Shown one piece after another: positions 36,001-48,115 of a stretch of DNA of 64,000 nt (positions are counted from its first letter, which is position 1; every line of letters starts with the position of its first letter). Source of the DNA: Eupeodes corollae (lineage: Eukaryota > Arthropoda > Insecta > Diptera > Syrphidae); the NCBI RefSeq assembly GCF_945859685.1, contig NC_079148.1:26485946-26549945 (forward strand). Direction: 5' to 3'. Below the pieces are notes generated by a model. That model had not been told where the DNA came from. It saw only the letters and a list, made by a program, of their open reading frames with translations, and ran no database searches. Made by a program: the position numbers and the translations under genes.

Positions 36001-36956
36001 AGTACGAGTCCCATAGACTCACTAACTCGCTCAAGTACAGGCGGAGTCATAACACTCACTGGCAGTTTAGAATTGGCGGCAAAATGCCTAGCAATGAGAT
36101 AAGCTTTCTTTAAAGAGCTAACGAAAGGAGTGTCATTGACAACAAGCGTAGGAACTAATGAAGAGGATGAATTCCTCATTTTTTTAAAAATGACCAAACA
36201 TTTTAACTGCCTTTGGGACATTGCAGTGTTTTTTTCCGTAATTTTTGGTCATGTAAACATTTGTTCCGTCGAATATGGGCGTTGCAGGTCTTCCTGGCTT
36301 GCTTCAACTTATTCCGGTTTTCCTCAGTACGGTTTGCTTTATAGCAACGGAAACTTACCTCTTTGACCCTAATAACCTCCTTACAGCTCGCATAAACCCA
36401 TGCGTTTTCCTCGGCTCTGAGACTTTTAACCCTGTTCGGTATAAAAGTACTCATTCCCAGGAGAATCAAACTTGTGATCATATCAGCGCTGGCGTCAACG
36501 TCACCATCGAGGAAGCATAGTGACCAGTTAAAGATCTTGAAGTAATTATTTAGACCGTCCCAGTTAGCTCTCTCGTATTGCCAAACGGTTATCTTAGGAG
36601 CTCTTTCTTTAACTTAAGAGTTTTTACACGAGAAATTTGCTGATATGACACAATGGTCAGATGTTCCGAGAGGAGTCAGGGTCAGAGGTAAGAAACAAGT
36701 CAAGAGTGTTTTTTGCTTGACCTTCAACGTCCGATTTTCGGGTGGGCTCGTTGACCAGCTGAGTAAGGTGGTTGAACTCAGCTAAAATTTCAGTACATTC
36801 ACCTTCTTGTGTTGACTGGCCCGAATGTTGAAGCCATGAAGAATTGTGTACATTGAAATCACGAGAAGTTGATACTCTGTCTAAATTTGGGCTTCGATAA
36901 AGGAAGCAGTGGTGAATGATTTGCCTATTTACGGTGAATTTAAATCACATATAATT

Positions 36957-37905
36957 AAAAAAGGAATTGAGGTTCTATGCCGTTAATGTGCCGAATTATC
37001 TCATCTATCAGCTCTTGAATTGTTGCTGGCTCATTGACGTACGCCTTGTCTTTCAAATAATCCCCAAGACAGAATTTTCAGCGGTGTTAAGTCACATGAT
37101 ATTGGCGGCCAATGGACATCGCCACCACGTGACATAACATGGCCATTGAATTTGTCGCGAAAAAGAGGCCCGATGATGCCGCCAGCCTATAAACTGGACA
37201 ACATATTCACTCTTTGTGGGTGCCTTGGTTTTCCGACAATCACTCTTAGATTATCATTTACCCAAATGTGGCTATTCTGCTTATGGACAAATCCGCTGAG
37301 GTAAAAATGGGCTTCATCACTGAAGATGATTTTCTTCGAAAATTGATCATCCATTGTTCCTATTTCTTGGCACCATTCTGACTTCTGACAGCACTTGAAA
37401 TGTCAATTTTGAGTCAATTTCATCTTGTTAGTGTTTAAATGGAAGTCTTTATGCATAATGTTCAACAACGACAAGCGTTACAGTTGCAATTGTTAGGCAT
37501 GATGTAGAGTTAATGTGCCCGGTTCTTCAGTAACACCATTGGAAACAACAGCAATATTTTCTGCAGTAAGAGCTGTACAAGCATGCACGATTTTTCTGAT
37601 TGTACTCACATTTGGAGGGTTAAACAATTGAAGAAAAACCACAAGGTGCACCATGTGCATTTTGATTTTTACGGCCATTTTTATAATAAGCTTAAATAAC
37701 TTCAAAGCCTTGTTTGATTTTGTATCTTTCCTTGGCTGAAATTGAGTTAGTTCGAAACTGAGCAATGTCAAATGAAATGCAGAAAAAATTAGGTATTTGT
37801 GTGGGTCACAACAGCAGCCTTTAAAATTTAACCACCCTTTACTAATTAGCAATCCTGGATGTACATTCGTGTTTAACGTAAACCATAATACAAGTGTCAA
37901 TCATT
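36957..37905 (-). mobile_element. Mariner-like relic with internal deletion
   Basis: Minus strand. N-terminal helix-turn-helix part in 37900-37493 (NPPNVSTIRKIVHA, then TAENIAVVSNGVTEEPG). The catalytic core runs from about 37400 (DDQFSKKIIFSDEAHFYLSG, first Asp and Glu intact) through QRVNM and GGIIGPLFRDKFNGHV. It then jumps to SRGGDVHWPPISCDLTPL, which carries the third Asp. The segment with the second catalytic Asp (QQDG) is deleted. Terminal repeats were not found. Confidence 0.65.
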
Positions 37906-39120
37906 TGATATTAAAAAACATAACCTGCATGAACTGATTTTATCAAAAAAAAATATAAGAGTTCCGTGAGTGAAAAACGGAAGTACGTGCAAAACAATCG
38001 CATTAGTTTCGTGTTGAAATTTACGATTGTCTGGATTTGTGATATTTTTAGTTTTCTTTTGCACTAAACTCAAAACATTCTTGCAATTACTCTTTTTTTG
38101 GACTTTTCCATCACCATAATAGTAATGTCACGTTCAAGTCATATTCATGTGATCTTACTTCCTATTTCTATTTTTATACGTGTATAAAGTTAAATATTTT
38201 ATGTTGGTCAAAAATGCTCTTTGGAAATATAATTTGTTAAAAAAAAGAGAATTAGATGCGACCCACACTGATAACTTAAACTGGTGATTTTGGAAATATG
38301 CGCCTTATTTTTGTTTATAATGCGCCCAATTCTTATCTGAAGAAATAAAAGTTTTAGATGTTTTTTTCTGTCGGGGTATTTGAAACGTTGAGCCAAAGCT
38401 ACTCAAGATTTTTTGTGTGTGTTTTTTTTTTATTATTATTTTTGAAATTTCTGCTACAAATATGTTTGAACTTTCAAATTTTATTTTTAATTATTTTTGT
38501 AAATAAAATCTCAATTAAAATTATTTAAGGGCGATTCATTTCATTATTGCTTAAATTAAGCAAAAATTGGTCATCTTTAAAGTTTATTATAAATCTAGAG
38601 TTAGAACACAAGTTGAATATAACGTTTTTTATGAAGATTAAGCTAAATATCGTGTCTAAGATAATGGGGCTTAATTTTGTGATTGAAAAATAAAAAAGAA
38701 TAAAAAGGATACGCGGTTCAACTACGCCGAAGGCTTAAAAGTCTACGTGATCGTATTTTTTACCAATTAAAAAAAGAAAATTGCAAATTTACTTCAGATA
38801 TGTTTAAACAAAATGCTATTCCTTTTTACATCATCAATATTTCAATGTCAAAACTTTGATTTTTAACTTACATTTCTTTTGAGAGTGATAAAAATCTTAA
38901 GTTGATTAAATCTTAAGTTAAAAATTTCCACTTGAAAACGGCAACTCTGGTGAATAAAATCAAAGTCACGAGTCGATAATGAAAATCCTCAAATTAAGTT
39001 GAACTTTGACAGATTAGAATTGGCCTGAAATTATAACAAGGTGTCCAAATATCACACATACAAAAATTGTAGAACCACAAAACCTGCCATAGTATGAAAT
39101 GAAAAGATTGTATTTTTCTA
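37906..39120. other. No gene; short relic of the dispersed repeat
   Basis: At 38236-38270 TTAAAAAAAAGAGAATTAGATGCGACCCACAC resembles the left edge of repeat copies A and B but only about 35 bp long. The rest is A/T-rich with no coding signal. GGTAGGTAGGTAG at about 39121 is a small simple repeat. Confidence 0.4.
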
Positions 39121-39688
39121 GGTAGGTAGGTAGAAATGGCGATCTCAAGGCAACCTAGTGCGCCGTTTTGATACCAAAAACTCGTTTGACCTTTGTTTGA
39201 AAGGGATAGATAGATAGAGAAGCTTTATAGCGATTATGTTAGAGTCATTTTGTCGCATTGAGAAAAAAGATTAGGTCTTTAATCTTTGTCTCTGATAGCT
39301 CATCAAGTACTTGAAAGAATGCTTTTCCAAAGTATTTCACATTTGCAGAGGAAATGGATTGTCGTTTCACTTTCTCTTTGGTCACTACAGCTACGGCAAA
39401 AGGTGTTGTAAGAGATACCCAACTTCTCTGCTTGAACTCCTATAGGCCAATGTCCAATTCAAACCCCAACAATCCTGGCTATGTCTTGACTTGGCCTGCA
39501 TAGAAGATCGTTTGTACGGGTTTTGTTATATGTGGGAAATATCTTCCTAGATATAATTCAGTTGGGTAAATTGCTCCACCTTCGGTTTGATTCAGTTTGG
39601 TAGATAGAAAAGATTTTACCCTTCATAGCACTAAGAGAAATGTTAATCATTTCCGCAAGTGAGTTATAAAGGGCCGATCCTTGCCTGG

Positions 39689-40183
39689 CTAGCTAGTTAC
39701 CCAGATCAGGGCGACACTGAGGTTAATATTCAGGCTCGCAAGCTCATCGCGACATTGCTGGATCAATTTAGATGAGGATATGGCCGAATTAATGGCTTTG
39801 ACAGCTGCCTGACTGTCTGTAAAGATAGCCACATTTCGGTTTTGGTTTGGGTTTTGTTTAAGTATGTTACATGCCTCCCTTATTGCCAGCAGTTCAGCCT
39901 GAAAAACGCTAGCAAAGTCAGGAAGCCTAAGGGATTTAGCTACATTTAGTGACTCAGAAAAGATCCCAGAACCAACTCCGCACTCCATCTTTGAGCCGTC
40001 AGTAAAGATGGATGTGTCGAAACCTATCGACACGATGTCATCCTCCAAATCTTCTCTGTATGGGAAAATAACCTTAAAACCCTTACTTAGATTCAAAGTA
40101 GGAGTGCAGTAGTCAGTGTCTACCGAGATAATATCTGAGGGAATCGATTTCGTAGTATTGCTGTGACCATAAGGTTTTGACAA
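39689..40183 (-). pseudogene. I/LOA-like RNase H block
   Basis: A 164-codon minus frame. The RNase H catalytic residues are visible in TDGS, AELLA and TDSQAA. This domain removes the RNA strand of the hybrid during retrotransposition in the I group. It ends with VALIWVTS, where a histidine-containing WVPGH motif would be expected. Confidence 0.75.
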
Positions 40184-40195
40184 CCAGCTATTTGA

Positions 40196-40570
40196 TTAAT
40201 TCAGCCTAATAGCGCTGCAGGAAACTATGTATTTAATAAAAAGGTCGATTGGTAGAAGATCCAAAATAACGTTTAAGGCGCCCGATGGGCAAGTACGCAT
40301 GGCCCCTGTGGTGCCCACGCAAGCTGTTCTCTGAACCTTCTTTAGCTTATTAATATTATAGGCTTTGCTAAGAGCAGGCCACCACACAATCAAACCATAT
40401 GTTAAGATTGGGCGTATTACGGATGTGTACGTCCATAAAATCATCTTCGACTGAAGTCCCCACTTTTTGCCTAAAGTTTTGCTGCAGGCGTAGAAGGCAA
40501 CACAGGCCTTCTTTACCCGTACTTCAATATTTAGTTTCCAGTTTAGTTTAGGGTCGAGTATAACTCCCAA
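40196..40570 (-). pseudogene. I/LOA-like RT thumb block
   Basis: A 124-codon minus frame with DPKLNWKLNIEVRVKKACVA, GKKWGLQSKMILWTYTSVIR and LKKVQRTACVGTTGAMRTCP. It corresponds to the C-terminal third of the homologous frame at 55564-56184. Confidence 0.75.
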
Positions 40571-40761
40571 ATATTTTGCACTGGAGATAATGATAGGATT
40601 TGACCGTTGAGTCGAGGTAGCGTGAAGGGCGGTACTATAGTTTTGGTGGTAAAGAGCAACAGTTCAGTTTTACTTTGGTTTACTCCTAGTCCACAACTCG
40701 TAGCCCAGTCGCTAACTTTGTATTATCCTGTAAATACTAATTTGAAATTGGTGAGAACAGT

Positions 40762-40782
40762 ACCGTGGCGTGATGGTTAGTG
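40762..40782 (+). mobile_element. tRNA-like SINE, copy 2, left part (split)
   Basis: CCGTGGCGTGATGGTTAGTG is the A-box end of the SINE. The rest resumes at 42250, after the inserted Jockey-like family B element. Confidence 0.7.
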
Positions 40783-42248
40783 TCGAAGTTTGAGCTTCAG
40801 ATCATCTTCAATTCAATAAAAAACAAAAAGTCAGCAGGTGTCGATGGTACATCCAACGTTGTACTAAGACATTTACCGATTGAGGCAATTGACATTTATA
40901 CCACGCTCTTCAATAATGCACTTAATAATGCATATTGGGAAAGGGAAAGGAAAACTGTAACCCGTCAGAACTTCGGTCGATAAGTCTTCTTCCGAACATC
41001 AATAATCAATAGGGCTCTGACTAAGTAGGATGCGGAAAACAAAATAATTCCGGATACACAGTTCAGGTTCAAGGCAGCATGACACAATTCATGCTGCGTC
41101 TAAACTCGTTTCTGATATCCAATAAAATAAATCAAAACAACAAGGCACAGTTTTGATTTGGGAAAGGCCTTTGACACCGTATGGTTAGAAGGTCCTTACC
41201 TAAAACTAAGCAGGCTTATTATAAGCAAACCATTGTTGTATATACTTTATGAAACACTGAATGGTAGATAGTTTGTTGTCAAAAGAGACAATGTAACTTC
41301 TACCACAACATTCTCAATTGAAAATGGTCTTGAACAGGGAGCGGTGAATTCGCCGATTATCTTCAGCATTTACACCAGCGATCTGATAGGTAGTCTTGCA
41401 AAGGCGATTACGTACGCCGACGATCTAATTGCGCACAGAACGGCCCGAAAGGGAGCGTGATTTCGACAAGATTCAGCGATATTGCGACAACTGGAAACTG
41501 AAAATAAATGTCCAGAAGTCGGAGACAACTCTGTTCCGGTCTCCGTTGGCTGGGGCTCACGAGGGATACGTGTAACAATTGACGCAAGATGGTTATCGTT
41601 GATCTTCATGGACAGCCATTAGCAAGCAAAAGTGTTGTGAAGTACCTCGGTATCTGGTTAGATCAGTATTTATATTTCGACAGACATAAAAATGCTACTC
41701 TGACCAGGGCCAGAAGAGCCTTCGCTCTGACGGACGCTGTACCGGCTTATATCGAACAGCCGAATCTTCTTATGTGCATTACTATTCCAACGTGTTTCTA
41801 TACATCGGGGCTCGAATCAACAGAATTGACAATTTCGTTATAAAGCTCGTTCGAGGTCGCATTGCAAGAGCTATGTCTTCGACCAACAATTTAATTTTCC
41901 GAGCGTTCTATCCGAACAACGAGTATCTTTAGAGTGCACGCTTGAAGGGCTTTATTCCGCCAGAGGCATTCCTCTTTTTAGAGAGATGCGGTCTGATACA
42001 GGATAGATTTGCAGTTCTGCTAATCTACCACGTCAAACGACGGACCGTGGAAAGACAACTCCTGTACAATCGGGACGTCATGGCACAAGTTAAATAGATC
42101 TTAGGGCCGAAAGGCATTAGAATTAGGTATTATTGTTTAACTAAGAGTGTCCGTATGGGACCAGTAAGTGCGTTGTAAGTTATGGTCAATTATGGTCTTA
42201 TGGATTTTTGTCTAGCTTTAATGATGATTTAATGAATAAAAAAAAAAG
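40783..42248 (+). mobile_element. Jockey-like family B, copy 2, inserted in a SINE
   Basis: Starts at the RT N-terminal end (ELQIIFNSIKNKKSAGVDGT), followed by short stretches of the palm. YADDLIAHRTARKG is at about 41412, and the thumb (LYFDRHKNATLTRARRAFAL) at 41670-41740. It ends in an AATAAA-like tail followed by a ten-A run (42236-42248). It is 5' truncated relative to the minus copy, as normal for target-primed reverse transcription. Several frameshifts and internal gaps are present, so it is not active. Confidence 0.8.
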
Positions 42249-42249
42249 G

Positions 42250-42430
42250 ATGTAGGACTGTCATTAGAGAGGTCTTGGGTTCGATCTCTGCCCGTGGCAC
42301 CTAAATTTTTCTTCACGGGTACTGCCTCTGGCGAGGAATTGACAAATTCTTTTCATGAAAAGTGCTTTCTCAAATTAGCCGTTCGGATTCGGCACATAAT
42401 ATATAGGTCCCCAAAATCCCTGCAATTACT
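42250..42430 (+). mobile_element. tRNA-like SINE, copy 2, right part (split)
   Basis: GGACTGTCATTAGAGAGGTC, then the B box GGGTTCGATCTCTGCCCGTG, GGCACC, and a body with TTCACGGGTACTGCCTCTGG and AAAAGTGCTTTCTCAAATTAGCC. It matches copy 1 at 27365-27500. Continuity with the left part shows that family B inserted into an existing SINE. Confidence 0.75.
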
Positions 42431-44610
42431 TTTTCTGGCATATCTAATAGTTTCTATTATTGCCTTATTTGACATATTTATTCATTACGGATGGCAAATT
42501 CTATGAACTTAAACGTCGACGTTTTTAGGAATAATATCAAATGTTTATTTCGAAAACTATTTGGTATTTAAATACTTCCCAGCATTAGAATTGTTACATT
42601 TAAAATGAAAGTACATTAGTTGTGCACCTGCATAATCGCTGTCAAAAAATGTTACGCTAACTTTTGTCACTCCAATTCAAACTTGTTTTTAAATTGAATT
42701 ACCCATAAAATACGTACATATGCAAATAACTGTGTATTAAATTCAGGTCTAAAAAGGCAGATAATTGTATTTTTAGCTTTCCTTCAAATTTGTATATTCC
42801 TCAGACCAATTATCAAGAAACTATCTTATAATGTCTACTTGCATGTTTTTTTACCTATTTTAACACTTTTAATTCTACATCCATTCATGCATATGTGCAC
42901 AATGCAGAGACCAATTTAAAAGTCTAATGACATAATTAAGACCCAACTATGCTACCAATTATATCTATCAGTTTAAATCAGTCACATGAACTATTTTGCA
43001 CTGCAACTATTCGCTCAACTATATCGGATGGCAGAGCATTTAAAAGTAATTATAAACAAGTATAAAACCTTTAACTCTTCCTGGCTCGGAGGCTATGGTT
43101 TGGTTATAATAAAAAGACTCAACTTTATAAAACTAAAATTCAAACTCAAACTGAACTTAACATCAGCAACAAATAAAACAAAAACAAAAAAAAAAGAGAA
43201 AACTTTTATTACCGTAATTTGCGTTGAACTTTGTTTGTCACTGAGCAAAAGTGTAGATGCAACAAAAACCAACAATCCTTCCCTCCACAAAAACCAGATC
43301 AAGGTACCTTACATACCTTGCCTATACCTTTAAAACACTTTGAATGAAAAATGAAATGCAAAAATCGATACACACTGTTCCGTAAGATATAAGACAAGTT
43401 GTAGATAGGCAAGGTATACCATAGGGTATAACATCAACAACCATTAACCAACCTATAAGTTATCTCCTCTCCAAAGGCTGACCGTAGATATTATAATAAT
43501 ATGAAAGCCCTGATGAGTACCGTGAGATCTAGGCCGATTGTGGTTTTACATATTTTTTGTTTTGTTTTTTGTTGTTCCTATCACCACCGTGAAATCGTAA
43601 AAACGAAATCGAGAGCGTATGCCCTCATAGCCTAAGCGTCATCGTGTTGTCGCCGTTGCCGTACTTATTTGAAAAAATCCAGCTCCAAGCTTCAAAAGAT
43701 AAATGTAGTCAGCTTTAGATATATGTAGTTCTCCAACTGCGGGATTAAGATTCGGAAAAGTTCAATTATGGTTTTTCCTCCTCCTTCTTCCCATCATGGA
43801 GAGACTCCACGTCGCTCGTAGCATGGTGTTGTCGTTGTAGCTAGCTCGGTAGGTTGGTCGTGTAGTCCCCGCCTTAGCTGTGGTTTCCCACAATGTCTGA
43901 AGTCTGGCTTCTGGCAAATGTTTGCATACACCAATGATTCCATAGCCCTCCTGGTTCCCCATCATCGTACTTACGATTATGAATGAATTAGACGGGCAAT
44001 TAGCACCTATAGCGCAAGTGATGTGGCAGCGTTGTTATTCAATGCGGGCAGTGATTAAAGCAAACAACACACGTACAAAAATACTCCACTGGTGGCGTCG
44101 CCGTACCTAAAGAGAATATGCTCCTCAAAAAACACGAACCGAAAAAAAAAGATGTTTGTTGTAACGTCATGGGGTGGATGGCTCTGCGGCCGGGCCGACT
44201 TGATGGCATGGCTTGCATAAAAACGGAAGCTCGAAATGCATTTACGGAACACCACCCATACATCATGCTCATCAAGAAGTTCGAGTTAAAGTGGGAATGG
44301 GAATGGAATAAATTTGCGGCCTAGTGACCAGATATTTACTGATGGACTGAACTGCACTGCACTGGACTGGACGCTACCGCTGACCGCCAGTAATCTGATG
44401 GTAAAAGTGTATACTCAGCTGAACATAGAAGAAGAAAGAGGACATGGGAGCAAAATCATCCATCCGAAGTTAGTCGGTTTGTGTGTCGGATCGGAGGCCA
44501 TTGCGTGATTATGCAATGATGCATTGTTTGAGCTTTTTATGTTGTGTTATTTTTTGTTGTTGTTAGACGTATCTCACAATTTTTGTATAAATTTGCAAGA
44601 AATAGAAGTC
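42431..44610. other. No gene recognised
   Basis: A/T-rich with overlapping short frames on both strands (43762-44275 minus, 44118-44324 plus), none with a domain. The frame at 42986-43333 is Lys/Thr-rich low complexity. Confidence 0.35.
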
Positions 44611-44613
44611 ATA

Positions 44614-45988
44614 CAGTGGGGCAGAATGTTTACCAAATTCAACAAGAATTTAAAAATGTATATAAAAGGCTTGTGTTTGCATTGAAACTACTTCTGGCAC
44701 AACAATTCCTTCACTGACACAAGCGTTGATCGTGACTACAAAAGCCTTTTACCAAGTTGAGATATAAAGTGTTTTTCAATTGTCGCTGGTAGATTTGATA
44801 TTGGGGCCCCGTAGCGGCCATTTTGTTTTGGTGACATCTGTCAAATTTTTGTTCATTATTCAGTTGCTTATGCCAAATCATCATGGCAAGTAACACGATT
44901 GAATAGCACGTTCAAATGATAAAACTTTATTATCAAAATGACTGTTCGTTAACGCAAACGGTACGCGCATTGCGCCTATTTTACGGTCGACGTAATGCTC
45001 CTTCACAGTTGACTCCTTAACGTTTGGTGGCCAAACTTGATACAACCGGCTCAGTAAATAATCAGCCAACATCCGTACATACAACTAACGCAAGAATTGG
45101 CCGAAAATATCGCCACGATCCGTAAAGTTCAGACTTCAGCTTGGCGAATTTTGCAAAGTTCATGACCAAGACAACCCCGTTTGTTCATTGACTATGCTTC
45201 GAATCGTTTGGAAGAAGACCTCAATTATGGCCGAATATTCCTCTTTAGTGACGAGGTTCATTTTCGGATGAATAATTGTGTTAACAAGCAAAATTTCCGT
45301 ATATGAGACGACACCACCCCACGTGAGGTTCACCAGTTCCTTAAAAAGTTACGGTTTAGTGTGGATTTAGGGCCAGCGGCGTTAGTTAGGCGGTCACCTT
45401 CAACAGCGTCAACTAATTTCGCATGGCCCAAGTTGAAACATATGGGCCTAGACGACAAGTGGTTCCAGCAGGACGGCGTTTCGTGCCACACAGCAAACCC
45501 GACGATTGACATTTTGCATGTACGATTTGAAGGTAACGTTATCTCTCGTAGAGGTGATATAAATTGCTGCTAGACTTTTTCCTGTGGATTTTCTTGAAGT
45601 CGCAGGTCTATGCAAATAAACCACAATCGACGATGCCCTAAGTGCACATAACACAGGCCATAGCTCAAATTCATCCGGATCTATGAAGAGTCATTGAAAA
45701 TTGGAACACTCGGATCCGTGTCACCTTAAGAAACCGAGGTGGGCATTTGTGTGATGTCATATTCCACACCTCACAAACAGCTTGTTTTATTCGATTTCAA
45801 CACTTATTGAAAAACCCTTTATTATTTATTAAATTGAGCTGGATTTAACCTCGAATGTTTGCATTTTTGTCAACTTCGAAAAAGGGTAGCATGTAAATTA
45901 TTGGTTATACGAGTAAATGAAACCCTAAGGTTAAAATGTCTTTATTTTGGTCAGTTTTTACCGATTTTTAAAGATTTTTGTTCCACTG
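44614..45988. mobile_element. Tc1-type terminal repeats enclosing a nested element
   Basis: CAGTGGGGCAGAATGTTTACC at 44614 and the reverse complement of 45968-45988 (CAGTGGAACAAAAATCTTTA) share the CAGTGG terminus common in Tc1 elements, with TA on both sides (44612-44613 and 45989-45990). Length 1375 bp. Most of the interior belongs to the mariner-like element at 44767-45819. Confidence 0.45.
44767..45819 (+). mobile_element. Mariner-like element, degenerate, with TIRs
   Basis: Terminal repeats AAGTGTTTTTCAATTGTCGC (44767) and, inverted, AAGGGTTTTTCAATAAGTGT (45819) sit between TA dinucleotides. Transposase starts at about 44883 (MASNTIE), then a VRALRLFYGRRNAPSQLT segment and, at 45361-45573, WFQQDGVSCHTANPTIDILH with the second catalytic Asp. 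LDFFLW..LKSQVYANKP near 45570-45630 is the C-terminal signature. Many stops: an old copy. A relic of the same family lies at 6693-6905. Confidence 0.65.
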
Positions 45989-45990
45989 TA

Positions 45991-47229
45991 TGTGACCACC
46001 GCAGTTTTGCAATGTGATTTTCGTTTGATGTTCATTTACTTCATCTGACAGACATTTCAGACAACATCAAGTAAAGAATTGTATTTTGTATCTGCTGGTG
46101 GTCATTTTTGCCTCAATGATCAACTTTAAATGCTTTTTTTTCTCTCTACTTCTTTCGTTTTTAAGTCTTCTTTCGACAACGCTCAAAGTATCTAAATGCC
46201 ATTATACATGTTGCACTTCTATACACAAAATGAAGTTAAGTGTATGCCAACAGCAACAATGGCAAGAGTAGAAAAAGATTCAAGCACGTTTTTGTATCTT
46301 TGCAAATCAATTTACCAATAATTCATGTCATTTTAGTGATGATGCATCTCATGATGCTTAGTATTTCTAATGCGTAATTAGATACGTACAACTTGTCTTG
46401 TCTGGGGACAGGAGAGGTGGAGATGGCTTGGGAATGGTTTGATGTGTTTATTTGTAATCATTTTATTTTCGTATTATTGCGTTTTGAGAAATGATTTGAA
46501 TTTTTGTTTGTAAATAGGTACACCAATAGATAATAAATGGTATTGGACAGCAGTTACATCGATTTGGAAATATTATCCCAATGTTTTTGAATAAGATTTA
46601 GCACCGATAATTTCACATACAGAGTTTTCCAATAAGATGTTTCAGTTTGATATTTGAAAAGAAATCGATTGATGTTCAATTCATTTTAAAAATTAATAAA
46701 AAAACCATATGAAATTATGAAATTTTCCATGGCCAATTCCAATTACGTCATTAATATCTTTATGAAATTGTGAAGCATTGGCATAGACCTTATTTTTCAA
46801 TGGTATAAATATTAGTATAAAAGTGTTAAATAACAATCACCTCTTTGAGAAATAACACGGTAAAAAAAAACACTTTTCTTGAAAAATTGACATTCTATCG
46901 TTATTTGCGTGTTGCTTAGTGCTTTTGTTAAAAATGAATGTAGTTTACATCAATATTGCTGCTAGTGATTAGCCAGTATAAGTTCTTAGGCAAACTGAAA
47001 TATAAAAGCCATAAGACCGAAGTTTTTACGCAAAATACGGTATAATATGGTTTGCGAAATAACAAATTAAAATTATCGTGAAAAAACTGCCACCTTTTTT
47101 AAATGAAATTTAACTGTCAAATTTCAAAAAATAACAGCTTCAAAAGTGACAATTAAACTCTTATTGGAAACTCTTATTGGAAAACCTCTTTTTAAGTTGA
47201 AAACAGAAAATATGTCAAAAAACGAAATT
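45991..47229. other. No gene recognised
   Basis: A/T-rich. A direct repeat CTCTTATTGGAAACTCTTATTGGAAA occurs at about 47157. CAATGGTATAAAT near 46799 is a weak match to the motif cluster word. Confidence 0.35.
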
Positions 47230-47748
47230 CAAATTATGTGGCTTTTTCTCTCTGCGTACTTCCATACTGTTTTGAACAGGCCAGCTGTTTTGGCCCTGAG
47301 TGAAATCCATGTAGGTAAGGAGTCCGATCCTGCTGAATTTTTTATTCATGGGTATAGCTTGGTGCCTTTATTCTTTTCCCGCTATGGTCTTGCCATATAC
47401 ATTAAGAATGATGTTGCTTATCAGCTCATTCCTCAATATGGTCCTTGCACCAATTCGTTTTTAATTTCATTTGGTTTAAATTTTCCATTCATCATTCACA
47501 ATTGCTTCCTTTATCGAAGCCCAAATTTAGACAGAGTATCAACTTCTCGTGAATTTGATGTTTTGTCTGACTCCATTCAAAGAATTGTTTCGTCCTATCC
47601 TCGCACTGAAATCGTTATTAGGGATGATTCCAATGTACACAATTCTTCATGGCTACAACATTCGGGCCAGACAACACCCGATGGAGTGTGTGCAGAAATC
47701 TTCGCTGAGTTGAACCACCTTACTCAGCTGGTCAACGAGACCACTTGA
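47146..47748 (+). pseudogene. Family A endonuclease block
   Basis: A 200-codon frame with the endonuclease motifs LSEIHVGKESDPAEF, YGLAIYIKND, CFLYRSPNLDRVS and IVIRDDSNVHNSSWLQHSGQ. The GDFN-type site reads RDDSN. The frame stops at VNETT before the SDH block, which is in another frame near 47850 (GTSDHC). The first ~25 codons before MSKNEIQIM may not belong to the element. Confidence 0.75.
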
Positions 47749-48077
47749 ATATCGGTTGTGGAAGTTCGAGCTGAAATCACTCTTGACTTGTTTCTTATCT
47801 CTGACCCTGGTAAGCACACTATTAGTGTTCTTTCTCCTCTAGGCACATCTGACCATTGTTTCATATCAGCAAAATTTCTCGTGTAGAAACTTACCAGTTA
47901 AAGAAAGAGCTCCTAAGAGAACCATTTAGCAATACGAGAAAGCCATTTGGGAAGTACTCAACAATTATCTTAGGATCTTTAACTGGTCGTTATGCTTCCT
48001 CGATAGTGTCGTTGACGCCAGCGCTGATATGATCACAAGTTTGATTCTCCTGAGAATGAGAACTTTTAGCCTTTAGT

Positions 48078-48115
48078 TAAAAGCAATAGACCTTTTAGTT
48101 AAAAGCAATAGACCT
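48078..48115 (+). repeat. 22 bp tandem duplication in family A copy 2
   Basis: GTTAAAAGCAATAGACCTTTTA is followed at once by GTTAAAAGCAATAGACCTAA. The duplication lies in the linker upstream of RT and is absent from the minus copy at 34430-36952. Confidence 0.8.

Larger units (their letters stand above)
34426..36952 (-). mobile_element. Jockey-like non-LTR retrotransposon, family A, copy 1
   Basis: Reads right to left. Endonuclease end near 36950-36700 (CFLYRSPNLDRVSTS, then NVHNSSWLQHSGQ). Linker 36481-36203 (SFRCYKANRTEENRNKLKQA). RT 36000-35566 (STGPDGIPAVVLKRCSSTLA, SSYRPIALTSLLSKVMETLI), then 35445-34975 with AGVPQGSVSPTLFLIFINDL, the catalytic box as HCFADDSTLSF, and the thumb. The 3' end is near 34426 with an A-run (TTATTATAAAAAAAG on the minus strand). 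Frames are interrupted several times. The copy is 5' truncated at the mariner relic. Confidence 0.85.
39125..40737 (-). mobile_element. I/LOA-like non-LTR retrotransposon with RNase H, copy 1
   Basis: Reads right to left. The RT thumb begins near 40570 (GVILDPKLNWKLNIEVRVKK, SVIRPILTYGLIVWWPALSK). An RNase H domain follows at 40183-39689 (IFTDGSKMECGVGSGIF, FQAELLAIREACNIL, VAIFTDSQAAVKAIN), showing Asp, Glu and Asp of the active site. The C-terminal tail decays to about 39125. The RT palm and everything upstream are missing (5' truncated). Confidence 0.8.

Noticed and set aside
40762..40782. Functional tRNA gene
   Set aside because: Only A-box-like sequence is present. The B box is separated by an inserted element, and neither part folds into a full cloverleaf as read by eye.
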